From positions 62,001-126,000 of the forward strand of contig CAADVD010000033.1 in NCBI GenBank assembly GCA_900752435.1: DNA of 64,000 nt, in the 5' to 3' direction. The notes under the pieces are model-generated. The model saw nothing but the letters and a program-made list of their open reading frames with translations, had not been told where the DNA came from and ran no database searches. Below are positions 24,502-33,301 of this stretch, piece by piece; the stretch's first letter is position 1; each line of letters begins with the position of its first letter. The translations under genes were made by a program, and so were the position numbers. Origin of the DNA: Oscillospiraceae bacterium. GTDB lineage: Bacteria; Bacillota; Clostridia; Oscillospirales; Ruminococcaceae.

Positions 24502-27500
24502 TTATGCTCCCTTCTTCGCCAGCACCGTCACAATCTCCTGCAATCCGTCCACAACACCTTGGTTTTTCGCCATCTTCACCGTGATATACGGCTTGGACGA
24601 TGCGTTCACCATCACACGTCCGCGAATGCCCGCCATCAGTGCATTGGCAATTTCCAAATTGAGCTGTTCGGGAATCAGGATGAACGAATTTGCGCGCTGG
24701 TTGATTTCGCGGAAGCCATAGCCAGCCAGCGTGTTGCGAATCAGTGCAATTTCCACCAGCGTTTCCACTGTCTTTGGAATATCGCCGAACCGGTCAATCA
24801 ACTCATCAAGCAAATCCTCGCGGTCGGCCACCGTTTTCACCGATGCAATCTTTTTATAAATATCCAGCCGCTGAGACAAATTTTCAATGTAATCCTCTGG
24901 AATGTGCGCGTTCATCTGCACATCGATGAGGCATTCATACGACTTCTGCTCCGGCAGTTCGCCTTTTTTCTGTGCGATGGCCTCGCTCAACAGCTTCACA
25001 TACATATCGTAACCGACCGCTTCCATGTGGCCGTGCTGTTTGCCGCCAAGAATGCTTCCTGCACCGCGAATCTCCAAATCGCGCATCGCAATGCGGAAGC
25101 CCGAACCAAACGTGGTAAATTCGCGGATGGCATTGAGCCGCTTGGTGGAAACCTCGCTCAGTACCTTGCCGCGCTGGAAGGTAAAGTAAGCAAACGCCCG
25201 TCGGTTGGAGCGCCCCACACGTCCGCGCAGCTGGTACAACTGGGACAGCCCCATATAATCGGCGTTTTCAATGATCAGCGTGTTGCAGTTCTTGACATCC
25301 ACACCCGTTTCAATGATGGTGGTGCAGACCAGAATATCAATTTGATGCTCCATGAGCTTGCGCCAGATGTCCGACAGCTCGCTTTCTGACATCTTTCCGT
25401 GCGCCACACCAATCACCGCATCCGGCACCATCGCGCGAATTTGCGATGCGCACAAGTCGATGGTTTCCACACGGTTGTGAATGTAGTACACCTGTCCGTT
25501 GCGGCGCAGTTCCTTTTTGATGGCGTCCGCAATAATGCCGGCATCGTGTTCCAGCACATACGTCTGTACCGGATGGCGGTCCTGCGGCGCTTGCTCGATG
25601 GTGGACATGTCGCGGATGCCGCTCATTGCCATGTTGAGCGTGCGCGGAATGGGCGTTGCCGAGAGAGTCAGCATATCCACGCCGCGGAACATCTCTTTGA
25701 AGCGCTCCTTGTGCGCCACGCCGAAGCGCTGTTCCTCATCGATGATGGCCAACCCCAAATCCTTGAATTCGATGTCCTTCTGTACCAGACGGTGCGTACC
25801 AATGACAATATCGACCTCACCGGTTTTCAGCTTCTTCACCGTTTCTTTGATTTGCTTAGGCGTGCGGAAACGCGACAACAGTTCGATTTTCACCGGATAG
25901 TGCTCAAATCGCTGAATCGTATTCTGGTAATGCTGCCATGCCAAAATGGTGGTGGGGCAGAGGATGGCACATTGTTTGCCGTCCATCACGCACTTAAACG
26001 CCGCGCGCAGAGCCACCTCGGTTTTGCCAAAGCCCACATCGCCGCACAGCAACCGATCCATTGGCGCAACCCGTTCCATATCCGCCTTAATTTCCTCGAT
26101 GCAGCGAAGCTGGTCGTCCGTTTCTGTGTACTCAAAGCGCTCCTCGAACTCTTTCTGCCATTCCGTATCTTGGCGGAACGCGTGTCCTTTCATCTGCATT
26201 CGCTGGGAATACAGCGCAATCAATTCATCGGCCATATCGGCGCAGGCCTTGCGCACACGGCTTTTGGTCTTTTGCCATTCGCCGGATTTGAGCTTGCTGA
26301 GCTTGACGCGACCGTCCTCTTTGGGGCCGATGTACTTGGATACCAAATCCATCTGCGTGACCGGCACATACAGCGTGTCCGCGCCGGCGTACTGGATTTT
26401 TAGATAGTCCTTGACGATGTTCTGCATTTCGATTTTATGGATGCCGTCAAACACGCCGATGCCATGGGAAATGTGCACCACCAAATCACCCTTGGTCAAA
26501 TCGTCCAGACTGCGGATGGTTTTGCCCTTTTTGAACTTGCTGGTGTGCGACTTCACCGCATGACTGCGGTTGGTGGAAATCAGCGCAAACTTGATTTCCG
26601 GATACTCAAAACCGGAGGAAATGTTACCGGCCAGCACATACACTTTACCCAGCGACATCATGCGCATATCCTGCACATATTCCGCTTTCAGCCCCATGTG
26701 CTGCAAATCATGGGACAGGTTGATGCCTGCCTTTTCCGTACCGGCCAGCACCGCTACACAATAACCGCTTTCAATCAGCGGTGCAATGTCCTCATACAGC
26801 ACCTTCAGCTCGCCGCTGAAATTGGAGGTCTGAATCGGATTGATGGACAGGATCGCCTTGTGGTGCACATCACTGCTTGCGCGCGCAAAAGTATCCAAAT
26901 ACACCGCACGGAATTCGTCAAACCGGCGCTGTACATGCGGAAAATCCTCACAGTACTGCTCCAGTCCCTTGCACAGCTCGCCCTCTTCAAACAGCACTTT
27001 TAAATCCTCGCTGTACTGCCAGAAAAACGACTTGGCGCGCTCCTTCATGGAGACGTATTCGCTTATAAACAGCGGTGCATGGTGAAAGTAGTCCAACAGC
27101 GTTGCCGGATGTTCATACGCCAGCGGCAAATATTTGTCCAAAGAATGCAGTTCGACTTTGGATTCCAGCCGCTGTAAGTCCGCGTCCAATTTTTCCTTGG
27201 CTGGTTTGGATTTGACCTTAGCCTTGAGCGCGGTGATGCGTCCCGCCAAAACCTCGGCGGAGTCAAACAGACATTCGCTGGAGGGGGTGATGGTAATGGA
27301 ATCAATGTGGTCGATGCGGCGCTGGGATTCCAGCTCGAAATAGGCCAGTGAATCAATTTCTTCGCCCCAAAATTCGATACGAACCGGATTCGGGCTGTCC
27401 GGCGGAAACACATCGAGAATGCCGCCGCGCAGGGAAAACTGCGCGATGCCCTCGACCTGCGGACGGCGGGAGTAGCCTGCCTGCACCAACTGGGCAACCA

Positions 27501-27963
27501 GCGCTTCCAGCGAGTAGTGTCCGTCCGTGGTGATGGTAAAGGTGCGGCGCTTCAGTTCCTCCGGCGGAATAGTGTGCTGAAGCAAAGCGTCCACCGCGCA
27601 AAAGCAGACCGGACACTTGCCAGACAAAATGCGCGACAGGATGCCGATGCGGATTTGCTCGTATTCTTTGGATACCGTTTCCACCTGCCGGAACGTGAAA
27701 TCACGCGCCGGATAGACGTAGGAAAACGGCTCGGCACCGCCGTGCATGATGTTCATATCTTCGGACATGCGCCGTGCGGCGGCCTCGTCGTCGCAGAGCA
27801 CCAAAACAGGCTCATTCAAATTTTGCGCGGCGGCATAAATAAAATGCGTCTTATGAATATCCGCCAGTCCAACCGCCAGCACCGGCGTCGTATCCAACCG
27901 TATCGCATCCAGCATCTGATTAAACTGCGGAATATGCCCCGCAATATGCATATAAAGCTTCAC
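24502..27963 (-). CDS. mfd: Transcription-repair coupling factor
   Basis: 1153 residues. Removes RNA polymerase stalled at DNA damage and recruits UvrA. Domain order is visible: UvrB-like N-terminal module, RNA polymerase-interacting domain near residues 480-560, then superfamily 2 translocase with Walker A GDVGFGKTEVA near residue 640, DEEQRFG near 740, and the TRCF C-terminal domain. It begins at GTG 27963 behind AGGAGG. The gene is full length. Upstream is pth, as in many Firmicutes. Confidence 0.97.
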   Translation of the reverse strand: MKLYMHIAGHIPQFNQMLDAIRLDTTPVLAVGLADIHKTHFIYAAAQNLNEPVLVLCDDEAAARRMSEDMNIMHGGAEPFSYVYPARDFTFRQVETVSKEYEQIRIGILSRILSGKCPVCFCAVDALLQHTIPPEELKRRTFTITTDGHYSLEALVAQLVQAGYSRRPQVEGIAQFSLRGGILDVFPPDSPNPVRIEFWGEEIDSLAYFELESQRRIDHIDSITITPSSECLFDSAEVLAGRITALKAKVKSKPAKEKLDADLQRLESKVELHSLDKYLPLAYEHPATLLDYFHHAPLFISEYVSMKERAKSFFWQYSEDLKVLFEEGELCKGLEQYCEDFPHVQRRFDEFRAVYLDTFARASSDVHHKAILSINPIQTSNFSGELKVLYEDIAPLIESGYCVAVLAGTEKAGINLSHDLQHMGLKAEYVQDMRMMSLGKVYVLAGNISSGFEYPEIKFALISTNRSHAVKSHTSKFKKGKTIRSLDDLTKGDLVVHISHGIGVFDGIHKIEMQNIVKDYLKIQYAGADTLYVPVTQMDLVSKYIGPKEDGRVKLSKLKSGEWQKTKSRVRKACADMADELIALYSQRMQMKGHAFRQDTEWQKEFEERFEYTETDDQLRCIEEIKADMERVAPMDRLLCGDVGFGKTEVALRAAFKCVMDGKQCAILCPTTILAWQHYQNTIQRFEHYPVKIELLSRFRTPKQIKETVKKLKTGEVDIVIGTHRLVQKDIEFKDLGLAIIDEEQRFGVAHKERFKEMFRGVDMLTLSATPIPRTLNMAMSGIRDMSTIEQAPQDRHPVQTYVLEHDAGIIADAIKKELRRNGQVYYIHNRVETIDLCASQIRAMVPDAVIGVAHGKMSESELSDIWRKLMEHQIDILVCTTIIETGVDVKNCNTLIIENADYMGLSQLYQLRGRVGRSNRRAFAYFTFQRGKVLSEVSTKRLNAIREFTTFGSGFRIAMRDLEIRGAGSILGGKQHGHMEAVGYDMYVKLLSEAIAQKKGELPEQKSYECLIDVQMNAHIPEDYIENLSQRLDIYKKIASVKTVADREDLLDELIDRFGDIPKTVETLVEIALIRNTLAGYGFREINQRANSFILIPEQLNLEIANALMAGIRGRVMVNASSKPYITVKMAKNQGVVDGLQEIVTVLAKKGA

Positions 27964-28008
27964 AAAAACCTCCTAAGTTCCCGAAAAACCACTCAACCTA
28001 AAAATTCC

Positions 28009-28043
28009 GTCACTTGCAACTTGCAACTTACAACTTGCAACTT
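28009..28043 (-). repeat. Tandem heptamer array, copy 3
   Basis: On the minus strand: AAGTTGC, AAGTTGT, AAGTTGC, AAGTTGC, AAGTGAC. The first unit overlaps the pth TAA stop codon, so it again lies right behind a gene and on that gene's strand. Confidence 0.85.
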
Positions 28044-28650
28044 AATTAAACTTGTTCATGGCTTGGTCGATTTGACCGTTTACAATGAGCTTGGCAATTT
28101 CCGGACAATGTGCGAGCGCTACACCCAGCGCCTTTCGCTCGTCATTTTTGAATGTGGACAGCACCCAGTCCGCCAAATCGTAATCGGGATGCGGCTTTTT
28201 GCCAACGCCCAATTTGACGCGCGGAAAGGTGTTCTCACCGGTCAAATAAATGATACTCTTGATGCCGTTGTGACCGCCGTCGCTTCCTTTGCGGCGAATG
28301 CGCAGATGTCCCGGTTCCAGTGAAATGTCATCGTAAAAGACCACGACGTTTTCAATCGGCACTTTATAGAAATTCATGGCTTCCACCACGGCCTGACCGC
28401 TGAGATTCATGTAGGTGGTCGGCTTCATCAGCAGGCACTTTTTATCGGCTAGCGTGACTTTAGCGGTCAATGCCTTAAATTTGACGCGGTCAATGGCTGT
28501 GCCGGCGTCCTCGGCAAGGGCGTCCAGCGCCATGAATCCGGCGTTGTGACGGGTATTTTCGTATTTTTTATCGGGGTTGCCGAGTCCCACCAGCAGGAAT
28601 TCCACACCGCCAACACTGGAAGATGCGCTTTTTTTGGAAAATATAGACAT
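28042..28650 (-). CDS. pth: Peptidyl-tRNA hydrolase
   Basis: 202 residues. Recycles peptidyl-tRNA dropped from ribosomes. The core begins at FLLVGLGNPDKKYENTRHNAG, with catalytic His35, and includes the MKPTTYMNLSG motif. An N-terminal extension of ~16 residues (Ser-rich) precedes the usual start; ATG 28650 has GAGGTAAT, so the extension may be real. The stop overlaps heptamer array copy 3, and mfd follows 78 nt later. Confidence 0.95.
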   Translation of the reverse strand: MSIFSKKSASSSVGGVEFLLVGLGNPDKKYENTRHNAGFMALDALAEDAGTAIDRVKFKALTAKVTLADKKCLLMKPTTYMNLSGQAVVEAMNFYKVPIENVVVFYDDISLEPGHLRIRRKGSDGGHNGIKSIIYLTGENTFPRVKLGVGKKPHPDYDLADWVLSTFKNDERKALGVALAHCPEIAKLIVNGQIDQAMNKFN

Positions 28651-28677
28651 ATATTACCTCTTTCAATCAACACAAAA

Positions 28678-28718
28678 CCCTCAAAATAAACGCGGCAGGA
28701 CGCCGGTTATTTTGAGGT
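28678..28718 (-). terminator. Hairpin upstream of pth
   Basis: CCTCAAAATAA and TTATTTTGAGG flank a GC-rich core (CGGCAGGACGCCG). On the minus strand it is followed by GGTTTTGTG, so it may end the racemase transcript before pth. Confidence 0.5.
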
Positions 28719-28737
28719 GGAGTTCCTTATTTTTCAT

Positions 28738-28808
28738 TAGACTTGTTCGGAAATCCTCTCAAGTTGAAACTTTTTGCTATCTTTTAACAAGGTTTCCGAG
28801 CAAGTCTA
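28738..28808. mobile_element. 71-bp palindromic repeat element, copy 1
   Basis: Ends in inverted repeats TAGACTTGTTCGGAAA and TTTCCGAGCAAGTCTA with an internal CTCAAGTTGAAAC segment. A second copy of exactly the same length lies at 44710-44780. It has no coding capacity. The size and terminal inverted repeats suggest a MITE-like or REP-like element mobilised in trans. Confidence 0.75.
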
Positions 28809-28921
28809 TTACTAAAATACTAGCACATTTGGAGAAAGGTGTCAAATGGTTTTTACAAAAATAGGAATTGCAAAACCAGAAATACAGTACATTCGTATAG
28901 ATCAACAAAAATTTATCGTGT

Positions 28922-29611
28922 TTAGACAATCCGATTCACTAAATCTTGAATGTGTATTTTCATGGTATCCAGGCATGGCACAGGAGATACCTGATTGTTT
29001 AATATCAGCGGCAACTCCGTACATCCAAGGACAATCGCTTGAATACGATCTTCACATTTCATGCGTTCAATGATTTTCTGAAACTCTTTTAAGGTTTCTT
29101 CCTTGACTACACCGAGCTCCAATTCGCTTGAAATTTTATCATTGATATAGGCCATTTCCTGCTCAGTTGGAATCATCACATCAATGCCGTTTTGTAGAAA
29201 TGGCTTTTTAAAAAAATCGCCTTTCATCGTAAATACGGTTCCAATCAAGCCTATCTTTGTTAGCTGTTGGCGTTTTGCTTCCCGACAGGTGCTCTCAACA
29301 ATGCTTACCAAGGGCAGGGGGGATTGACGTTGCAATTCATCAAATACAATATGAGGTGTATTTGCGGAAAGCGCTGCAAAATCGGCGCCAGCGGCCGCTA
29401 AATGATCAATGGCCTGCAACAAATATTCGGTTAGTTCCTTGTATTTTTGCTCGCCGCACAAACGCAAAACTTGAAAAACATTCACGCTTTCTATGGTCAA
29501 TTCCGGAAAGGCATTTGTTCCTAACTTTTGTTGTACCCCATAGACAATATCATGATAGTATGGAATGGTGGATTCCGGCCCCATACCGCCGATTAAGCCT
29601 AACTTTTTCAT
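28922..29611 (-). CDS. Aspartate/glutamate racemase family protein
   Basis: 229 residues. MKKLGLIGGMGPESTIPYYH at the N-terminus and VLGCTELPLIL near the C-terminus are typical of Asp/Glu racemases. The second catalytic Cys (LGCTE) is present, but the first, usually in a CNTxH motif, is replaced: the text reads SANTPH. This could indicate relaxed or altered chemistry, as in the subgroup with a single Cys. ATG 29611 follows GGAG. The DNA around it is more AT-rich than its neighbours, suggesting transfer. Confidence 0.88.
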   Translation of the reverse strand: MKKLGLIGGMGPESTIPYYHDIVYGVQQKLGTNAFPELTIESVNVFQVLRLCGEQKYKELTEYLLQAIDHLAAAGADFAALSANTPHIVFDELQRQSPLPLVSIVESTCREAKRQQLTKIGLIGTVFTMKGDFFKKPFLQNGIDVMIPTEQEMAYINDKISSELELGVVKEETLKEFQKIIERMKCEDRIQAIVLGCTELPLILNNQVSPVPCLDTMKIHIQDLVNRIV

Positions 29612-29737
29612 GAATCAGTTTCTCCTTCTATTGAATTTCTGTTTATGAAACGAAAATCCTAATGTATTAAAACATGTGTAAAATTGAAGAACCATACAAC
29701 GCCCAAGTAATTTTGCCTGCAAACAAATAGAAACGGC

Positions 29738-29960
29738 TCAAAACCACATCACTTTTTCCTCTTTAAATTGAGGCGTTGTGCTATGTGCATATGGGTCATA
29801 ATTCGTTGTATTACAGCCAAATTCTTTGAGTGCCGCTATTTTGCCCTCTTTTGTCCATTGAATCAGGGAAATGCCGTCAAAAGCTTCGATTGTTCCATCA
29901 TTCATACGGTTTTTAAAAATGTCAACTAAGTAATTTTTTCAGATGTTTGTAATGCTTCTC
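29738..29960 (-). pseudogene. Remnant of an NTF2/SnoaL-like protein gene
   Basis: Reading leftward, the frame gives KNYLVDIFKNRMNDGTIEAF, then DGISLIQWTKEGKIAALKEF and GCNTTNYDPYAHSTTPQFKE, then EKVMWF and a stop at 29740-29738. This resembles the C-terminal half of nuclear transport factor 2-like proteins. The frame is broken by TGA in a run of six A near 29935, and the N-terminal half is absent; the DUF2750 gene begins at that point. A 55-residue frame from ATG 29905 is open but lacks a good ribosome binding site. Confidence 0.6.
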
Positions 29961-29966
29961 ATTCTC

Positions 29967-30332
29967 TTATTCCACTCTGTCTAACTCTTCTTCAATATCA
30001 TACAAAAGATACTCTGTATTAATTACAAAAGAGTTTTCATCCGTTGGAAAAACCATAAATTTTATGTTTGTATCCTTGCAAATTTCTCTGCACCGGTCAC
30101 AAAAGTCATGAATTTCGATTGCAGTGGGCTTGTCATTTTCTTCTTTGCTAAAGTATTTCGCATATTCTTGGGCAGGCCAAACCAATAAATAGATGGAATC
30201 TTCTTTATCTATGGTTGCAAATCCTTGTTGATTTGATAACATCCATACATTTTCCGTATCCACAACAGTTGAGATAAAATTTTTATACCGTTTTTCAGGA
30301 GTTGCATGAAGAATACCTGTAAATTTATCCAT
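29967..30332 (-). CDS. DUF2750 domain-containing protein
   Basis: 121 residues, acidic, cytoplasmic. The pattern of aromatic and acidic residues (VWMLSNQQGFATID, LLVWPAQEYAKYF, FMVFPTDENS, LLYDIEEELD) resembles DUF2750 family proteins, which are often found in accessory regions. Function unknown. It has only a weak ribosome binding site and lies in AT-rich DNA next to a broken gene. Confidence 0.65.
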   Translation of the reverse strand: MDKFTGILHATPEKRYKNFISTVVDTENVWMLSNQQGFATIDKEDSIYLLVWPAQEYAKYFSKEENDKPTAIEIHDFCDRCREICKDTNIKFMVFPTDENSFVINTEYLLYDIEEELDRVE

Positions 30333-30415
30333 ATTGTCACTTTTAACAAAATATTTTTTCGGGTGTGTCTTTTCGCTTGCTAACAGATAGCTTCGGCTTT
30401 AGCAGACGATAAGGA

Positions 30416-30703
30416 CTATTCATTGCCTTTATGAAACTCCTGCATCTCCATGTCAATAAAACGGCGAATCATTTCACGGTATAATGCTTCAACCATATCC
30501 GGATTTGCGCCGTATTCCATGGCTTTTGCGCGGACTTTCGCGATGACGGCTTTCACGCGGTTTGGTGCTTTTACTCCATGTTCACTTTTTTTAAAAGCAG
30601 ATGCCTGTATTACATACTGCCCGCGTTCAGCAATTAGTTGAATGATTGCATCATCAATGCGATCGATATTTTCACGTACTTCTTCTAAACTGTTGCAATT
30701 CAT
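30416..30703 (-). CDS. Chorismate mutase, AroQ type
   Basis: 95 residues, all-helical. Converts chorismate to prephenate. REN-IDRIDDAIIQLIAERGQY is the AroQ helix-1 pattern, and VEALYREMIRRFIDMEM matches the last helix. It stands alone, not fused to prephenate dehydratase or DAHP synthase, and no other aromatic amino-acid genes are nearby. It could also belong to a salicylate-type (PchB-like) branch. Confidence 0.8.
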   Translation of the reverse strand: MNCNSLEEVRENIDRIDDAIIQLIAERGQYVIQASAFKKSEHGVKAPNRVKAVIAKVRAKAMEYGANPDMVEALYREMIRRFIDMEMQEFHKGNE

Positions 30704-30759
30704 AACAAGAAATCCCTTCTACCTTAAAATTAATTTTTTCGACAGAGCGGGTAATCTGC

Positions 30760-31923
30760 CTACTGAACGCTGTCATCCAGCACATCAATCATTTTCCCAT
30801 CCTTATAATACACCCTCGGCACACGGCGGCTGATACTGCACACAATCTCATAATTGATGGTATTGGCAATACCGGCCAACTCATCCGCCGTAATGCATTC
30901 CTCACCATCCACTCCAATCACGGTAGCGGTATCGCCCATCTGCACCTCCACACCAGTCACATCCACCACGATTTGATCCATGCACACCCGTCCAAGTACC
31001 CGACAGCGCTTGCCGTGAATCAGCACATCCGCTTTGTTGGAGAAATCGCGGTAATATCCATCCGCGTAACCGATGGTCAGCGTAGCCGCCTGCATCTCGT
31101 GCGGTGCGGTGAACGTCCGCCCGTAGCAAACCTGCGTACCAGCCGGGATGGTCTTAACCATGGAGACGGTGGTCTTGAGCGACAGCAGGGGACGAATGGG
31201 CACATCGCCCTTGACATCCGTACTTGGGTTCAAACCATACATCGAAATACCGGCGCGCGCGCAGTTGTAACCGTCGTTCACATAATTGGTAATTCCGGCG
31301 CTGTTTTGCGCATGAACGCATTCCAGCTCCACGCCGTGCGCACGCAGTTCGGCGGCCAGCGTGTCCAACGCCTGCATCTGCTTTCTCGTATAGGCTTCAT
31401 CGTCGGGTTGGAAGCTGTCCGCACAGGCAAAGTGCGTAAACAGGCCGCAAATCTGCAAGTTCGGCAGTTTTGTCAGCTTTAAAATTTCTTCCGAGGAATC
31501 ACAGTGTTCATTCTGCGGAAATCCAATGCGGCTCATACCGGTATCGGCTTTGATGTGCACCAGCACCTTGCCTTTAGTGGCATGAGCGGAAAGCTGGCGG
31601 CCGTATTCAAGGCAGTGCACCGTCTGGGTGATATTGTGTTCAATCAGTCCATCGGCACATTCCGGCGGCGTATACCCCAAAATCAGAATGGAACCGGTGA
31701 TGCCATAACGGCGCAGGCCGACTGCTTCGTTGTAATTCGACACAGCAAACCGGCGAATGCCCGCCTCCTGCAAGGTCTGGCTAACGTAGCGGTCGCCATG
31801 CCCGTAAGCGTTGGCCTTCACAACGGCCATCAGCTCTTTTTTGGCTATTCTTTGCAGTAAATTTATGTTATACTGTAAACAGTTTAAATCGATTTCGCAC
31901 CAAGTGCGTTTTAAGAAATCCAT
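30760..31923 (-). CDS. alr: Alanine racemase
   Basis: 387 residues. PLP enzyme making D-alanine for peptidoglycan. PLP Lys36 is in VVKANAYGHG; the second catalytic Tyr region (CYGRTFTA) and CMDQIVVDVTG are present. I place the start at ATG 31923 (MDFLKRTWCEID) with GGAGGAACTGAT upstream; a longer frame to 32055 overlaps the divergent gene and adds unrelated residues. Confidence 0.94.
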   Translation of the reverse strand: MDFLKRTWCEIDLNCLQYNINLLQRIAKKELMAVVKANAYGHGDRYVSQTLQEAGIRRFAVSNYNEAVGLRRYGITGSILILGYTPPECADGLIEHNITQTVHCLEYGRQLSAHATKGKVLVHIKADTGMSRIGFPQNEHCDSSEEILKLTKLPNLQICGLFTHFACADSFQPDDEAYTRKQMQALDTLAAELRAHGVELECVHAQNSAGITNYVNDGYNCARAGISMYGLNPSTDVKGDVPIRPLLSLKTTVSMVKTIPAGTQVCYGRTFTAPHEMQAATLTIGYADGYYRDFSNKADVLIHGKRCRVLGRVCMDQIVVDVTGVEVQMGDTATVIGVDGEECITADELAGIANTINYEIVCSISRRVPRVYYKDGKMIDVLDDSVQ

Positions 31924-31965
31924 ATCAGTTCCTCCACAAATTTTCCGATTGGATGTGTTGCGCAG

Positions 31966-32502
31966 ATGAGTTCCATTCAAAGCGTGTGCTTTACCGGCCA
32001 CCGGCCGGAAAAACTGCTGATCCCCTACGATGAAGAAGCACCGTTGTTCCGTCAATTCCGTGCCGTGCTCAAAAAACAGATTCTCGAAGCCATCGACCGC
32101 GGTGCGGCCGACTTCTACAACGGCATGGCGAAAGGCACAGATTTGCTGGCTGGTGAACTGGTGCTGGAACTGTCCGAGCTATTCCCCCAATTGCGTCAGC
32201 ATGCAGTTTGTCCGTATGCCGGACAGCCCAACAGCTACACCGTGGATTGGCTGAGGCGCTTCACCCGGGTGCTCAATCGTGCCGCCAGCCTGACGGTTTT
32301 GCATGAAACATATACCCGAGGATGCTTTCATGAGCGCAACCGCTATCTGGTTGATCATGCCGATTTGGTAATTGCCGCATTCGACGGCAATTACCAAACC
32401 GGAACGGGGCAAACGCTTCTTTATGCGCAAAAAAAGCGGAAAGAAATCCGCATCATTCGCCTGGATCGCGAGGATTTGCCGGTGGATGTGCTGATTCCGT
32501 AA
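31966..32502 (+). CDS. DUF1273/YpsA-like SLOG-family protein
   Basis: 178 residues. VCFTGHRPEKL at the N-terminus, GAADFYNGMAKGTDLLAGEL and the end region GTGQTLLYAQKKRKEIR match the YpsA/DUF1273 group of Rossmann-like SLOG proteins, proposed to bind nucleotides or related ligands. It diverges from alr, with only 42 nt between starts, and has a weak ribosome binding site. Role unknown. Confidence 0.85.
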   Translation: MSSIQSVCFTGHRPEKLLIPYDEEAPLFRQFRAVLKKQILEAIDRGAADFYNGMAKGTDLLAGELVLELSELFPQLRQHAVCPYAGQPNSYTVDWLRRFTRVLNRAASLTVLHETYTRGCFHERNRYLVDHADLVIAAFDGNYQTGTGQTLLYAQKKRKEIRIIRLDREDLPVDVLIP

Positions 32503-32871
32503 GATTTTCCTTCTCCTTACTATACTCCTTCTTGCTTGGAAATTCAAGGGAAGAATTTTTCAGGAAACGGCGCATTTCGTGTTTTTTCACCGTTATTTGA
32601 CAAAAATTGCGTTTTACACAGGTTTTCCCCTATACGAATTGTAATACGTCCAACATTTCCACCGTTTCAACTTTGCATAGTTGAAAATAAAAGGCCGATT
32701 TTCTTGTACTTTCAACGTTTTCCACTGAGTTTTCAACATGATCAATTTTGCTTTCAACATTTTCAACCATTACAAATGGTATATTTGTTGAAAACTATAT
32801 TGGCTGTCCATACGAGTGGTTTGAAAGCAGAGATTTTCAAAAGAGAAAACCGCCAAAAGGCGAAGTGAATT
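32503..32871. other. 369-nt gap between convergent genes
   Basis: AT-rich and without a plausible gene. It contains a cluster of GTTGAAA/TTTCAAC heptamers (32665-32793), listed separately. Confidence 0.6.
32665..32793. repeat. Cluster of seven TTTCAAC/GTTGAAA heptamers
   Basis: TTTCAAC at 32665, 32710, 32731, 32752 and 32761; its complement GTTGAAA at 32680 and 32787. Two direct steps are 21 bp, i.e. about two helical turns. This density is far above chance for a 7-mer, even in AT-rich DNA, and suggests a protein-binding array. Confidence 0.6.
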
Positions 32872-33123
32872 TTAAGAAATCGCATTCGCTTTTTTGACGG
32901 CTTTTCTTTGGGTGCGCAGCCAAGTGACGGCGCTCATACTCATGCCCAAGGCGGCCAGAATGGCAATGGCGGTTTCTGCTGGCCGAGGACTTTGAACGGT
33001 AATGGCTTCCGCCGATTCCGCGGCGGCTTCGGTCATGGCTGAGACCGTCACCAGGGGCGAGGTCAACAGCAGACAAATGGTACCGCTCAGGAAAAACAAC
33101 AGCAATTTTTTCCGCAATCCCAT
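32872..33123 (-). CDS. Small membrane protein, hypothetical
   Basis: 83 residues. A basic start (MGLRKK) and a hydrophobic stretch up to ~28 resemble a signal peptide (possible cleavage near VSA), followed by an acidic segment with a second hydrophobic helix at ~50-68 and a Lys/Arg-rich end. AAGGAG lies upstream of ATG 33123. No recognised family. Probably membrane-bound with most of the middle segment outside. Confidence 0.6.
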   Translation of the reverse strand: MGLRKKLLLFFLSGTICLLLTSPLVTVSAMTEAAAESAEAITVQSPRPAETAIAILAALGMSMSAVTWLRTQRKAVKKANAIS

Positions 33124-33301
33124 AGCACCATACTCCTTTGCAGATAAAACTTGATATTACTATTATATGGAATGATTGGTTGTCCGTATTCATTTCCCAT
33201 GCTTTTTGGCAGAATGCACGGATAGAATTGGAAAATGAATAGGAAAATAAACCATCTGCCGAGAGAATTTTGACGAACGGGCAAAGCTTCGGAAATAGCC
33301 G

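Noticed and set aside
24421..28323. Long open frames on the + strand opposite mfd and pth
   Set aside because: They mirror the codon pattern of the genuine minus-strand genes and have Arg/His/Leu-rich translations with no domain.
28846..29073. 75-codon + strand frame at the end of the racemase gene
   Set aside because: Mostly antisense to the racemase gene and not similar to anything I know.
32665..32793. CRISPR-like or oriC-like array
   Set aside because: Heptamer spacing is too short and uneven for CRISPR, and the motif is not a DnaA box (TTATCCACA).
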